Below are positions 1 through 9,041 of a DNA stretch of 64,000 nucleotides, in pieces. Numbering within the stretch: the first letter of the stretch is position 1; every line of letters begins with the position of its first letter. The notes below the pieces were generated by a model. The model made no database searches, was not told where the DNA came from, and worked only from the letters and a program-made list of their open reading frames with translations. Position numbers and translations under genes: made by a program. Origin of the DNA: Vagococcus jeotgali (lineage in GTDB: Bacteria > Bacillota > Bacilli > Lactobacillales > Vagococcaceae); the NCBI RefSeq assembly GCF_035918315.1, contig NZ_CP142146.1, forward strand, positions 496,001-560,000. Reading direction: 5' to 3'.

Positions 1-8
1 CTTCAAAT

Positions 9-38
9 GGTTTGGTTGGTAATACCCAAACCTTTTTT
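9..38 (+). terminator. Rho-independent terminator of an upstream gene
   Basis: GGTTTGG (9-15) pairs with CCAAACC (26-32) and is followed by six T. It points along the + strand, so it probably ends a gene lying left of the window. Confidence 0.65.
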
Positions 39-84
39 ATATAGGACAAAATAATTAAAAAAGAAAGCAATACAAGCCATAAGA

Positions 85-1104
85 TTAATCAAATGGAATA
101 CCTTTGATTGGAGCAGATGCCACGCCAGGATATTTTCTAGTTATTTCCTCAGATTTTTCTTGAGCAACTTCTGGGTTGTTTACCCATGTTTTATAGAAGT
201 CAAATGGACAATCTGGTACACCTACACGATTGTCCCCTGATTCTATAGTACCAGTATACCCTCTATGTAATAGTTTATATAAGTGGTTTTCTGATTGATC
301 ATATTTTCTAGCATCACGAATAGCACTAACAGATAATTGAGCATACTGCATTCCCATCTCTTGTGCGCCAGTTTGTCCCATTAAGTGGCCATCAAATCCA
401 ATGATTGAACTGTTAGCAAAGAAAGAATATACCCCGTCATATCCCGAGCCGTTTGCAACAGCTATATATGAATTATTGCACCAAGCCATAGAGCGTACTA
501 ATTGAATCTCTTCTTCTTTTGGTGGACTCATATATCCTTGACAGCGAATAATTAATTCTGCACCTTTCATTGCACAATCACGATAAATTTCAGGATAATT
601 TCCATCATCACAAATTATTAAACTTATTTTTAATCCTTTTGGTCCCTCAGAGACGTATGTACGTTCACCTGGGTACCATGCTTCGATTGGTGTCCAAGGC
701 ATAATTTTTCTGTATTTTTGAACGATTTCACCTTTGTTATTGATTAAAATTAATGTGTTATAAGGATTCTTTGCTGGATCTTCATTTTTTTCTCCCGTTA
801 AAGAAAATACTCCCCAAACATCATTATCAATACAAGCCTGAGAAAAAATTTCTGTTTCAGGGCCTGGAACTGTAGTAGAAAGGTTCATCATTTCGTCATG
901 ATCATATAGAACACCTTGTGTACTATATTCTGGGAATATGATTAAATTTAATCCTGGAATCCCCTGTTTCGTACCTTTTACGACATCTGCAATATTGTGA
1001 CAATTTTCAATGATAGCTTCTTTTGAATGATGTGTTTTTATAGGATAACTTACTACAGAAACACCCACAGTATCTGGACTACTAGAAATATCTCCATGTC
1101 TCAT
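85..1104 (-). CDS. amiE: Aliphatic amidase (nitrilase superfamily)
   Basis: Cytoplasmic amidase that hydrolyses short aliphatic amides such as acetamide to the acid and ammonia. The 339-residue product follows the AmiE family closely: it opens with [15 protein letters not shown] and carries the nitrilase triad Glu59 (FPEYS), Lys133 (YRKIMPW) and Cys165 ([10 protein letters not shown]). Length is close to the usual 345. The ATG at 1104 is preceded by AGGAGG at good spacing. It is transcribed alone, away from the neighbouring genes. The related formamidase AmiF has a similar fold, but the N-terminus and overall match favour AmiE. Substrate choice is inferred from family, not shown here. Confidence 0.9.
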   Translation of the reverse strand: MRHGDISSSPDTVGVSVVSYPIKTHHSKEAIIENCHNIADVVKGTKQGIPGLNLIIFPEYSTQGVLYDHDEMMNLSTTVPGPETEIFSQACIDNDVWGVFSLTGEKNEDPAKNPYNTLILINNKGEIVQKYRKIMPWTPIEAWYPGERTYVSEGPKGLKISLIICDDGNYPEIYRDCAMKGAELIIRCQGYMSPPKEEEIQLVRSMAWCNNSYIAVANGSGYDGVYSFFANSSIIGFDGHLMGQTGAQEMGMQYAQLSVSAIRDARKYDQSENHLYKLLHRGYTGTIESGDNRVGVPDCPFDFYKTWVNNPEVAQEKSEEITRKYPGVASAPIKGIPFD

Positions 1105-1142
1105 AAAAAATTCCTCCTAGATGTTTATTAATTAATAGATTC

Positions 1143-1148
1143 ATTATA
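1143..1148 (-). promoter_or_regulatory. Putative -10 element of the amidase gene
   Basis: On the minus strand a perfect TATAAT lies about 40 bases upstream of the amidase start. No good -35 hexamer stands at the right distance, so this is only a partial promoter call. Confidence 0.35.
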
Positions 1149-1272
1149 CTATGATAATAAGTGGTTTAATTGTGTTTTTTTTCGTTTTATAAACAAAATA
1201 TTTTTTATATATGATTTTTTATTTTAAAACGTTATATATTGGTATTTATTTAATTTTTCTATAAAAATTTAA

Positions 1273-2793
1273 TTATAACAATCCTCTTTCTTTGTACCAC
1301 TCATCTGGTTGCCATATCCAGTGACGGTTGTCTTTTTCAATTAATTCAAAAGATTCAATAGGTCCCATACTTCCAGCTGGATAGGTAGGTAATTTAGGGT
1401 TTTCATTATCCCAATAGTCACGAATACCATCAACTATTTGCCAAGATGTTGCAACTTCATCCCAGTGAGTAAAGTTAGTAGCATCTCCTTTTAAGCAATC
1501 TAAAATTAGCTTTTCATAAGCTTCAGGAGAATTATCAATAATATCTGCAGAATGGCGATAATCAAGCCTAACTGGTTCAATATTAAATCCTTCACCAATT
1601 TCTTTACCATTTAGGGTTAGAGAAAATCCTTCAGTAGGCTGGATATAGATTGTTAAAATATTTTTAGGCATGTCTGGCACTGCCTTAATATCTTCTTCTT
1701 TGTTTCTAAAAATATTAATCGGTGTAGATTTAAAGACAACATTAATTCTTGTCCCTTTCTCAGTCATGCGCTTTCCAGTGCGAATGTAGAAGGGAACACC
1801 TGACCATCTGAAGTTATCAATCATTAATTTTCCTGCTACAAAAGTTTCTGTTGTCGAATCTGGATTAACCCCTTCTTCTGCTAGATAACCTTTTAATTCA
1901 CGATGATTGATCTCACCTTGAGAGTACTGTCCTCTGACAAAGGTTTGGGCGACTTCATTTTCTTGGTAAATACGGACTGATTGCAAGGCATTAATTTTTT
2001 CTTTACGAATGGCTTGATCAGTAAAAGTTGTTGGTGGCTCCATAGCAAGTAAGGCAACAACTTGTAAAATATGATTTTGTACCATATCTTTTAGTGCACC
2101 ACTTTTATCATAATAGCCCCCGCGCTCTTCAACACCAAGACTCTCAGCTAAGGTAACCTGAACATTATCAATATAATGATGATTCCAAAGTGACTCAAAA
2201 ATATTATTACCAAAGCGCACGGCAGAAATATTTTGAATCATCTCTTTTCCTAAGTAGTGATCAATTCTAAAAATTTGATCTTCATCAAAAGCAGCAGAGA
2301 TATCATTATTTAGTTTTTTAGCTGACTCATAATCTGTCCCAAAAGGCTTTTCGATAATGAGACGGTTAAAACCATGATCTGATAAAATGTGTTGTGATTT
2401 AATGTGTTTAGCAATTGTCCCAAAAAAGTTTGGTGCCATTGCTAAGTAAAAGATACGGTTACCATCAAGTTGGTATTTGTAATCAAGCTTGTTGGCAAGT
2501 TTTTCTAATGTGTCATATTCCTCAGTGTTATCCACGTTATGAGTTTGATAGTAAAAATGTTGGGTGAATAATTCAATTTCTTTTGGAGTAGGATTTAGGC
2601 TAGAGATTGACTGGGTGATGATTTCTCTAAAGTAATCATCAGACCATTCACGTCTTGCTGTCCCAATAACAGCAAAGTGCTTTTGGATGGCTCCTTTTCT
2701 AAATAATCTAAATAAAGAAGGGTAGAGTTTTCTTTTTGCTAAGTCACCTGTTCCGCCAAAGATTATAAAGAGAGCTTTGTTTTCTTGTATCAT
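1273..2793 (-). CDS. zwf: Glucose-6-phosphate 1-dehydrogenase
   Basis: First enzyme of the oxidative pentose phosphate pathway: glucose 6-phosphate plus NADP(+) to 6-phosphogluconolactone and NADPH, in the cytoplasm. The 506-residue product has the Rossmann nucleotide-binding start (IFGGTGDLAKRK, residues 11-22), the EKPFG motif (148-152) and the catalytic RIDHYLGKE signature (176-184). Length is standard for the family. The ATG is preceded by a weak AAGTAGG ribosome binding site. It is divergent from the thioesterase gene, with about 180 bases between the two starts, and stands alone rather than with gnd or pgl genes. Confidence 0.97.
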   Translation of the reverse strand: MIQENKALFIIFGGTGDLAKRKLYPSLFRLFRKGAIQKHFAVIGTARREWSDDYFREIITQSISSLNPTPKEIELFTQHFYYQTHNVDNTEEYDTLEKLANKLDYKYQLDGNRIFYLAMAPNFFGTIAKHIKSQHILSDHGFNRLIIEKPFGTDYESAKKLNNDISAAFDEDQIFRIDHYLGKEMIQNISAVRFGNNIFESLWNHHYIDNVQVTLAESLGVEERGGYYDKSGALKDMVQNHILQVVALLAMEPPTTFTDQAIRKEKINALQSVRIYQENEVAQTFVRGQYSQGEINHRELKGYLAEEGVNPDSTTETFVAGKLMIDNFRWSGVPFYIRTGKRMTEKGTRINVVFKSTPINIFRNKEEDIKAVPDMPKNILTIYIQPTEGFSLTLNGKEIGEGFNIEPVRLDYRHSADIIDNSPEAYEKLILDCLKGDATNFTHWDEVATSWQIVDGIRDYWDNENPKLPTYPAGSMGPIESFELIEKDNRHWIWQPDEWYKERGLL

Positions 2794-2978
2794 GATTAGA
2801 CCTACTTTCTAAAGAATTAAAGAGACATAGTTATGCTCTATCATTGTTATTTTACTTGGAAAGCTAGGACAAAGCAATCAATTAAAATATTGACTAAAAA
2901 ACAACCTCTGACTTTAAAAACAGTCTCATTCGTATTATGATGGATAATGTAAAAAATATGGAAAGGTACCGATTTAAT

Positions 2979-3707
2979 ATGGGAAAAAAATTTACAGAAA
3001 AACATCTTATACCTTATTATGACTGTGATGTATTAGGTCAATTGAAGGTCCCAAGATTAATAGAAATGATGATCAAAGCTTCTGGATCACAGTGTGACTC
3101 ATTAGGTTTAACTAATGAATTTATTGCTTCGTTTGGTTTAAGTTGGATAATTACCGAACATGATTTAATTATTAACAGACTACCGCTTGCTGAAGAAGAG
3201 GTGAGTGTCACAAGTGAGGCAGAAAGCTATAATAAATTTTTTAGTTATAGAAAGTATTGGATTCATAGTGCTTCAGGTGAAGAACTAGCTGTGATGGAAT
3301 CTACATTTGCTTTAATGAATATTAAAGAACGGACAGTGAATGCGGCACCTTTAGAGATTATGGCACCATTTGAATCAGAGAAAATTAAAAAGATTAGACA
3401 TGGTGAAAAGATTCCTGAAAGAACACAAGATGCTACTAAACAAGCGTTCCATGTTAGTTTTTGGGACATTGATAATAATTACCATGTGAATAATACAGTG
3501 TATAGTGCTTGGATGATTGATAGTCACTCATTTGATTTTTTAATTAAATATCGACCAAAGCGTTTATTGATCAAATATAATAAAGAAATTCGTTATGACG
3601 AACAGGTGATGGTGTTTGTAGATACAAATCAAGATAATACTTTTTATCATGTGGATCATGGTAGTGAGTTGTGTGCTGAAGGAAAAATTGAATGGGTAGA
3701 GCGGTAA
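2979..3707 (+). CDS. Acyl-ACP thioesterase (FatA/FatB-like, double hotdog)
   Basis: Likely releases free fatty acids from acyl-carrier protein in the cytoplasm. The product contains two hotdog halves; the second has the family signature DxDNNYHVNNTVY, matching the D-x-N-x-HVNN catalytic region of plant and bacterial acyl-ACP thioesterases. The open frame begins at 2937, but neither that ATG nor the one at 2958 has a ribosome binding site. The ATG at 2979 has GAAAGG 12 bases before it and gives 242 residues, near the family norm, so I chose it. The start remains uncertain. It is a single gene divergent from zwf. Confidence 0.85.
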   Translation: MGKKFTEKHLIPYYDCDVLGQLKVPRLIEMMIKASGSQCDSLGLTNEFIASFGLSWIITEHDLIINRLPLAEEEVSVTSEAESYNKFFSYRKYWIHSASGEELAVMESTFALMNIKERTVNAAPLEIMAPFESEKIKKIRHGEKIPERTQDATKQAFHVSFWDIDNNYHVNNTVYSAWMIDSHSFDFLIKYRPKRLLIKYNKEIRYDEQVMVFVDTNQDNTFYHVDHGSELCAEGKIEWVER

Positions 3708-3822
3708 TGTTTAAATAGTTATTTAATCATTAAGAATGAAAAATTCCTTTTTATACTTGTTTTTTCATTAAGAAACGTGTATTTTAATTTAAATATAGAC
3801 AATTTTAGTAGGAGGAACCAGT

Positions 3823-5040
3823 ATGAGAGAATTTAAAAAATCATCAAAGCTAGATTACGTTAGTTATGATGTGAGAGGTCCAGTATTAGAAGAAGCTGAC
3901 CGAATGTCAAAGAAGGGCATGAATATATTAAAATTAAATACAGGTAATCCTGCTGCTTTTGGTTTTAAGGCACCTAATGAAGTTGTCCATGATTTAATTA
4001 CTAACGTCCGTGATTCAGAAGGATATTGTGATTCTAAGGGAATCTTTTCAGCTAGAAAAGCTATTCAACAATATTGTCAGTTAAAAGGATTTCCAAATGT
4101 TAGTATTGATGATATTTATACAGGTAATGGTGTTAGTGAGTTAATTATGATGAGTATGCAAGCCTTAATTGATAATGGGGATGAGGTTTTAATTCCGATG
4201 CCTGATTATCCTTTATGGACAGCTGCTGTGACATTATCTGGGGGACATGCTGTTCATTATGTTTGTGATGAGTCTGCTAATTGGTATCCTGATATTGATG
4301 ATATTAAAAGTAAAATTACTTCTCGGACAAAAGGAATTGTTTTAATTAACCCAAATAACCCAACAGGAGCTTTATATTCTAGAGAGTTACTTGAAGAAAT
4401 AGTTGAGATTGCTCGTGAGCATGGTTTGATTATTTATTCTGATGAAATTTATGATAGATTAGTCATGGACGGGGAGGAACATATATCAATTGCCCCTCTT
4501 GCACCAGATTTATTAGTGGTGACTTTTAACGGTTTATCAAAATCACATAGAGTAGCTGGTTTTAGATGTGGCTGGATGATTTTAAGTGGGGATAAACGTC
4601 ATGCTAAAGGCTACATTGAGGGAATAAACATGTTAGCTTCTATGAGGTTATGTTCAAATGTCTTATCGCAACAAATCATTCAAACAGCACTAGGTGGTTA
4701 CCAAAGTGTAGATGAGCTACTCTTACCTGGAGGCCGTATTTATGAGCAACGTGAATATATCACTAATGCATTAAACGCCATTCCAGGACTTGAAGTGAAA
4801 AAACCAAAAGCTGCCTTTTACATCTTTCCTAAAATTGATACAGCTAAATTCAATATTCATGATGATGAGCAGTTTGTGTTAGACTTTTTACATGAGCATA
4901 AAATTTTACTGGTTCATGGTAGAGGTTTCAATATGACAACACCTGATCATTTTAGAATCGTTTATTTACCAGAAATAGAAAGTTTAAAATATACAGCTAA
5001 TAGTTTAGAATCATTTTTATCTACATACAAACAAAAATAA
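3823..5040 (+). CDS. alaA: Alanine transaminase (AlaA/YfbQ-type aminotransferase)
   Basis: PLP-dependent class I aminotransferase that very likely interconverts pyruvate/glutamate and alanine/2-oxoglutarate. The 405-residue product is collinear with the Escherichia coli AlaA type (N-terminal KSSKL.YVSYDVRGPV, then GNPAAFGF, GYCDSKG, NPNNPTG) and has the PLP lysine at Lys240 in NGLSKSHRVAGFR. The ATG follows AGGAGG by seven bases. It is monocistronic, ending in its own terminator. Amino-acid specificity comes from family similarity only. Confidence 0.92.
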   Translation: MREFKKSSKLDYVSYDVRGPVLEEADRMSKKGMNILKLNTGNPAAFGFKAPNEVVHDLITNVRDSEGYCDSKGIFSARKAIQQYCQLKGFPNVSIDDIYTGNGVSELIMMSMQALIDNGDEVLIPMPDYPLWTAAVTLSGGHAVHYVCDESANWYPDIDDIKSKITSRTKGIVLINPNNPTGALYSRELLEEIVEIAREHGLIIYSDEIYDRLVMDGEEHISIAPLAPDLLVVTFNGLSKSHRVAGFRCGWMILSGDKRHAKGYIEGINMLASMRLCSNVLSQQIIQTALGGYQSVDELLLPGGRIYEQREYITNALNAIPGLEVKKPKAAFYIFPKIDTAKFNIHDDEQFVLDFLHEHKILLVHGRGFNMTTPDHFRIVYLPEIESLKYTANSLESFLSTYKQK

Positions 5041-5066
5041 CTAGTAAATTCGCTAGTTATTTTTGT
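5036..5066. terminator. Terminator between alaA and the convergent small gene
   Basis: A 9-bp stem AATAACTAG (5036-5044) with CTAGTTATT (5053-5061) overlaps the alaA stop codon and is followed by a T-rich run. A-rich flanks on the other side mean it may also serve the convergent gene. Confidence 0.75.
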
Positions 5067-5233
5067 TTTTTTATATCTTTTTTACTAATAATAATACGGC
5101 CTAAATATTTGTCTTTTAGTTCAACATCAGGGTTGCTGACTTCAATCAAAACAGAATTATCATACTCTTTCGAAATAATGCCTTGATACTGATTACCTTG
5201 CCAATCGAATAATACATTGCTATTAGTCTCCAT
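5057..5233 (-). CDS. Small DUF2187-like protein
   Basis: A 58-residue protein resembling the DUF2187 (YkvS) family of small SH3-like proteins of Firmicutes: the pattern W.GN.Y.G.I.K.Y.NSVLIEV, then KYLGRIIISKKDIKK. No function is established. The longer open frame starts at 5269, but AGGAG stands nine bases before the ATG at 5233, so that start is preferred. The stop codon overlaps the alaA terminator stem. Confidence 0.7.
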   Translation of the reverse strand: METNSNVLFDWQGNQYQGIISKEYDNSVLIEVSNPDVELKDKYLGRIIISKKDIKKQK

Positions 5234-5464
5234 AGATGATTCACTCCTAAGTCGTTTTACAATAACCAAATAATATAAATGCCCTTGTATTATAGCATTA
5301 AAATTCTAAAAAGTGGAATAAAAACACTTTAAAAGTACATGTTTTATTCATATTATCTATAAAAGTTTAAAAAACTAGTTTTAAATATCTAGACCAATTA
5401 TTGACTATTAAAAAAAATAGTGATAGGTTAAACATATAATTTTTAAAAGAAAGAAGTGTTGAAC

Positions 5465-6616
5465 ATGACAACGTTCGTTTATGCTGATAAATTTTTTTTA
5501 ACAAGTGGCGAGGTAGGACCTGGATATTTAGAAATCACTGATGGTATTTTCGGAGAATTTTCAAATGAAAAACCAGAAAAAGAGGCTAAAATTTTAGATT
5601 ATTCAGGAAAATGGATCGCACCTGGCTTAGTAGACACACACATTCATGGTTATAAAAACCATGACGTTATGGATAATGATGCTGATGGTATTAAAGTGAT
5701 GTCAGAAGCTTTACTATCTTGTGGTGTAACATCGTTTTTACCAACAACACTAACATCTAGTAAAGAAAGATTAAAAGACGTTGCTACTACAATTGGTGAG
5801 ATGTATCAAGATGTTAATGGAGCAAAAATTCAAGGTATTTATTTTGAAGGCCCATTTTTTACTGAAAAATATAAGGGAGCACAAAATCCAAGTTATTTTT
5901 CTGATCCTAGTATTGAGGTTTTTAATGAGTGGCAAGAAGCATCAGGTGGCTTAATTAAAAAAATTGCCTTAGCGCCTGAGCGTGAAGGTGTGAGTGAATT
6001 TGTTGAAGAGATAACAAAAAATGGAGTGGTTGTTGCACTTGGACATAGTGATGCCACACTTGATGAGGCAAGAGGTGCTGTTGAGGCTGGTGCTAGTGTC
6101 TTTGTTCATGCTTTTAATGGTATGCGTGGCTTGAATCACCGTGAACCTGGTATGGTAGGTGCTGTGATGAATTTAGAACATGTTTTTGCAGAATTGATTT
6201 GTGATGGTCACCATGTTCATCCAGATGCGGCCAATATTTTAATGGATGCTACTGGAAAAGATCACATTGCACTTATTACTGATTGTATGATGGCTGGCGG
6301 TATGCCAGATGGTCACTACATGCTTGGAGAATTTCCAGTAACAGTGGCAGATGGTACTGCAAGACTTGAAGAGGGTAATCTAGCTGGTAGTATTTTAAAA
6401 TTAAAAGAAGCAGTTAAAAATGTTGTGGACTGGGGCTTAGCTACACCGGCTGAAGCTTTGATGATGGCATCATATGTACCAGCAGTTAGCTGCCAAATTG
6501 ATGACGTATGTGGTAGCATTAGACCAGGCAGAGCAGCTGATTTTGTCATATTCAATAAAGATTTAGATTTAGAAGCAACATTTCTAGACGGTGAGTGCCG
6601 TTTTGAAGTACAATAG
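5465..6616 (+). CDS. nagA: N-acetylglucosamine-6-phosphate deacetylase
   Basis: Removes the acetyl group from GlcNAc-6-phosphate to give glucosamine 6-phosphate for glycolysis or cell-wall recycling; cytoplasmic amidohydrolase. Metal and active-site residues are visible: HIHG near 59-62, Glu129 (YFEGPF), His194 (GHSDAT), His215 (FVHAFNGMRG) and Asp273 (ITDCMMAGG). An in-frame GTG at 5456 lies just upstream; the ATG at 5465, with a purine-rich GAAAGAAGTG before it, matches family starts better. It is followed by a strong terminator, and no nagB is adjacent. 383 residues, a normal length. Confidence 0.95.
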   Translation: MTTFVYADKFFLTSGEVGPGYLEITDGIFGEFSNEKPEKEAKILDYSGKWIAPGLVDTHIHGYKNHDVMDNDADGIKVMSEALLSCGVTSFLPTTLTSSKERLKDVATTIGEMYQDVNGAKIQGIYFEGPFFTEKYKGAQNPSYFSDPSIEVFNEWQEASGGLIKKIALAPEREGVSEFVEEITKNGVVVALGHSDATLDEARGAVEAGASVFVHAFNGMRGLNHREPGMVGAVMNLEHVFAELICDGHHVHPDAANILMDATGKDHIALITDCMMAGGMPDGHYMLGEFPVTVADGTARLEEGNLAGSILKLKEAVKNVVDWGLATPAEALMMASYVPAVSCQIDDVCGSIRPGRAADFVIFNKDLDLEATFLDGECRFEVQ

Positions 6617-6627
6617 ATATAACAAGT

Positions 6628-6656
6628 AACGGCAGGCTGATTTCTGCCGTTTTTTC
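6628..6656 (+). terminator. nagA terminator
   Basis: AACGGCAG (6628-6635) pairs with CTGCCGTT (6644-6651) around an 8-base loop and runs into a T tract. Confidence 0.9.
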
Positions 6657-6685
6657 ATATCTTAAATTCAAAGGAGTCGGTAAAT

Positions 6686-7777
6686 GTGTATCAAGAACGT
6701 ATGAATCGAGTTTTAAAGGAGATGCAAAAACAAGGACTACCTCAGTTAATTGTGTCAGATACAGCATCTATTGCTTATTTAACAGGACAAACAATTCATC
6801 CAGGTGAAAGACTAGTTGCTTTAATTATTCGAAGTAACGAAGATCACACAGCTGTTGTGAATCGCTTATTTCCAATTTCAGAAAAAGAATTGGGTATGCC
6901 GATTGTGTTAGTAGATGATACAGATAATGGTATGGGAATTGAAATTTTAGCAGAACTATTGGATAAAACAAAACCAATTGCTGTTGAAAAAAATTGGGCA
7001 GCTCATTTTCTATTGGGTGTGATGAATCATTTAGATGTTCCTTACACTCAGTACACATTAAGTTCTCTTGTCATCGATAAGGTCAGAGCAGTTAAATCTT
7101 TAGATGAAATTGAAAAAATGAAAGATGTGTCAAAAGATAACGACCAAGCCATTGGTGAGTTGATAGATTTACTACCAGAAGAGTTAACTGAAATTGATAT
7201 GACTAAACGTTTAGAATTAATCTATCACCAATTAGATAATGATGGTTTTTCTTTTGAACCAATTGTAGCGTATGGTGCTAATGGGGCAGACCCTCATCAT
7301 GAAACAGATGACTCTACGATTAAGCCAGGGGATAGTGTTATTTTAGACATTGGTGGCTTGAAAAATGGGTATTGTTCTGATATGACTCGTACTGTTTTTT
7401 ATAAGGAAGTTTCTGATAAAAGTCGTGAAGTTTATGAAACAGTTCTTGAAGCGAATAAACGTGCGATTAAAGCAGTTAAACCAGGCGCTAAATTAAGTGA
7501 TATTGACGGGGCGGCAAGAGATTATATCACTGAAAAAGGCTACGGAGAGTACTTTACACACCGAACTGGACACTTTATTGGTACAGAAGTTCATGAAGCA
7601 GGAGATGTATCAGCTTCTAATCATGATACTGTAGAACCAGGTATGATTTTCTCAATTGAGCCAGGTATTTATTTACCAGGTGAAGTAGGTGTTAGAATTG
7701 AAGATTTGGTAGTCGTAACAAAAGATGGTTGTGATGTATTAAATAGTTATCCAAAAGAATTACTGATTGTGTCATAA
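6686..7777 (+). CDS. pepQ: Xaa-Pro dipeptidase (M24 family)
   Basis: Cytoplasmic dinuclear metallopeptidase that cleaves Xaa-Pro dipeptides. The 363-residue product has the creatinase-like N-terminal domain, then the pita-bread catalytic domain with all five metal ligands: Asp221, Asp232, His296 (GHFIG), Glu325 (SIEPG) and Glu339 (RIED). It starts with GTG at 6686, nine bases after AGGAG. The length fits PepQ prolidase better than the longer aminopeptidase P proteins. It lies downstream of nagA but is separated by a terminator. Confidence 0.93.
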   Translation: MYQERMNRVLKEMQKQGLPQLIVSDTASIAYLTGQTIHPGERLVALIIRSNEDHTAVVNRLFPISEKELGMPIVLVDDTDNGMGIEILAELLDKTKPIAVEKNWAAHFLLGVMNHLDVPYTQYTLSSLVIDKVRAVKSLDEIEKMKDVSKDNDQAIGELIDLLPEELTEIDMTKRLELIYHQLDNDGFSFEPIVAYGANGADPHHETDDSTIKPGDSVILDIGGLKNGYCSDMTRTVFYKEVSDKSREVYETVLEANKRAIKAVKPGAKLSDIDGAARDYITEKGYGEYFTHRTGHFIGTEVHEAGDVSASNHDTVEPGMIFSIEPGIYLPGEVGVRIEDLVVVTKDGCDVLNSYPKELLIVS

Positions 7778-7781
7778 AATA

Positions 7782-7826
7782 AAAAAGTAGTTCATCGGAT
7801 ATTAAAGTTCCAATGAACTGCTTTTT
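7782..7826. terminator. Bidirectional terminator between pepQ and the immunity-like gene
   Basis: A 14-bp stem (7782-7795 with 7813-7826, one G-T wobble) has A-rich and T-rich ends on both strands. It serves convergent transcription and touches the stop codon of the minus-strand gene. Confidence 0.85.
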
Positions 7827-8205
7827 ACTTAGAAGGAAGAATAGTGGATTGGATTTGATGGTTTTCATATTCTTTAAAGAACTCACCAATTGGTAACTCA
7901 TAATATTCACTATCTCTTTTATAAAAGGAGTAGGGAATAATTAAAGTTTGTGTCTGGTTAGCAAGAATATAGTCATTATCAATCGTTTGAGCAACTAAGA
8001 CAAAGTCAGCCAATTCTTCTTTTGTCCAAATATCATCATCTGCTAAATAAATTAAAGATTGATAAAAATTATCTTCTAGAGTTGGTGTTTGAAAGATAAA
8101 AAACTCTTCTTTATCAATAATATTTAGTCGTTTGATTATTGTTAAAAAATGTTCTGGGGTGTTATCTAACAAATCATTAGCTATTTCTTTAAAGTAAGTT
8201 GACAT
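7825..8205 (-). CDS. Possible SUKH/SMI1-type immunity protein next to a nuclease
   Basis: A 126-residue soluble acidic protein with no signal peptide. The layout (N-terminal helix, DDDIW turn, FVLVAQTIDNDYILAN strand stretch, then an IIPYSFY...ELPIGEFFKEY end) resembles SMI1/KNR4 (SUKH) immunity proteins, but I cannot confirm the family by eye. It begins 12 bases after the nuclease stop codon, with its own AGGAG site, so the two are surely co-transcribed. The likely role, inferred from position and acidity, is to protect the cytoplasm from the nuclease. It could instead be an unrelated protein. Confidence 0.55.
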   Translation of the reverse strand: MSTYFKEIANDLLDNTPEHFLTIIKRLNIIDKEEFFIFQTPTLEDNFYQSLIYLADDDIWTKEELADFVLVAQTIDNDYILANQTQTLIIPYSFYKRDSEYYELPIGEFFKEYENHQIQSTILPSK

Positions 8206-8217
8206 TTTATATTCTCC

Positions 8218-8883
8218 TTATTTTTTATTTTCAATAGTCACGTAAAAATCAATCGTTGAATTTTTATCTAGTCCTTTTGCTTCCATATCAACAGCAATCG
8301 GCATAGGTTCATCCTCTTTGTAAACAGGTGTCACACGGTAGCGAATCGTCTCACCATTGTCAGCAGCTTTTCGTACCATATTTTCATATTTTGTCATAAA
8401 AGGTGTGTTAACGGGATTTTGATAAAGAGTGACTAAGTTTTCCATCTCATCACCTGTACCACCAAGTTGCTTACCAATTAAATGCCCCCTTGAATGATTA
8501 TTAGGTGCTTTACCTGAAATAAACCCTGGAGGACGAATGGCTTGGTTAGCTGATGTTCCTGTATTTATCATATCAGGTTTTATTAATGCATTTGCCTCAG
8601 TCGGACGCCCCTGTTTATCTCTTAATCCGTATTCAATCCAGCCTTTAGTACTATTTTTTAGTTCATAATCAGTAAATGTGGCCGGTCCGTGCTCAATAGG
8701 ACCTGGATTGTCTCCTTTTTTAGAAGCTTCCTGCTTTGTAGTTTCTTCCTGTTTTGGAATGATGTCATGTAATAGTTCGTCTGGGAAATCAATTTCTAAA
8801 AAGGCAAATACTAAAAACGCAATTAAGAGAATCAGTAAATAGGATTTTTCTCCTTTTTTGGGTGATTTTTTTTTCTTTACCAT
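8218..8883 (-). CDS. Membrane-anchored DNA/RNA non-specific endonuclease (EndA/NUC1-like)
   Basis: A 221-residue protein with a Lys-rich cytoplasmic start, one membrane segment (about 14-29), a linker, then a His-Me-finger nuclease domain. The active-site motif is SRGHL (His134), with Asn149 in the ENLV segment; family members usually read DRGHL, so Asp is replaced by Ser. The architecture resembles the streptococcal EndA DNA-entry nuclease, and the active domain would face outside. AAGGAG precedes the ATG. The gene directly downstream may encode immunity. Roles could include DNA degradation for nutrients, competence, or antagonism; the sequence alone does not decide. Confidence 0.85.
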   Translation of the reverse strand: MVKKKKSPKKGEKSYLLILLIAFLVFAFLEIDFPDELLHDIIPKQEETTKQEASKKGDNPGPIEHGPATFTDYELKNSTKGWIEYGLRDKQGRPTEANALIKPDMINTGTSANQAIRPPGFISGKAPNNHSRGHLIGKQLGGTGDEMENLVTLYQNPVNTPFMTKYENMVRKAADNGETIRYRVTPVYKEDEPMPIAVDMEAKGLDKNSTIDFYVTIENKK

Positions 8884-8965
8884 AAATAACTCCTTTGTTT
8901 AGTGTATAGGCATATTATACGTTAGAAATAAAGATAGAACAATAGTTCGTTTATAATTAGCTTAA

Positions 8966-9009
8966 TTGAAAAAAATCCCAAATCTTTGTTCCCAAATCTT
9001 TGTTATAAT
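8966..9009 (+). promoter_or_regulatory. Promoter of the ABC exporter operon with expanded spacer
   Basis: TATAAT lies at 9004-9009 and TTGAAA at 8966-8971. The spacer is 32 bp, too long for a sigma-A promoter, because a 14-bp unit inside it is duplicated; with one copy it would be 18 bp. Activity in the present form is uncertain. Confidence 0.5.
8977..9004 (+). repeat. Exact 14-bp tandem duplication in the promoter spacer
   Basis: The unit CCCAAATCTTTGTT occurs twice back to back (8977-8990 and 8991-9004). The second copy runs into the first T of the -10 box. Confidence 0.97.
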
Positions 9010-9041
9010 GAAGTAAGAAAAATAAAGTTGAGGTGGAAGCA

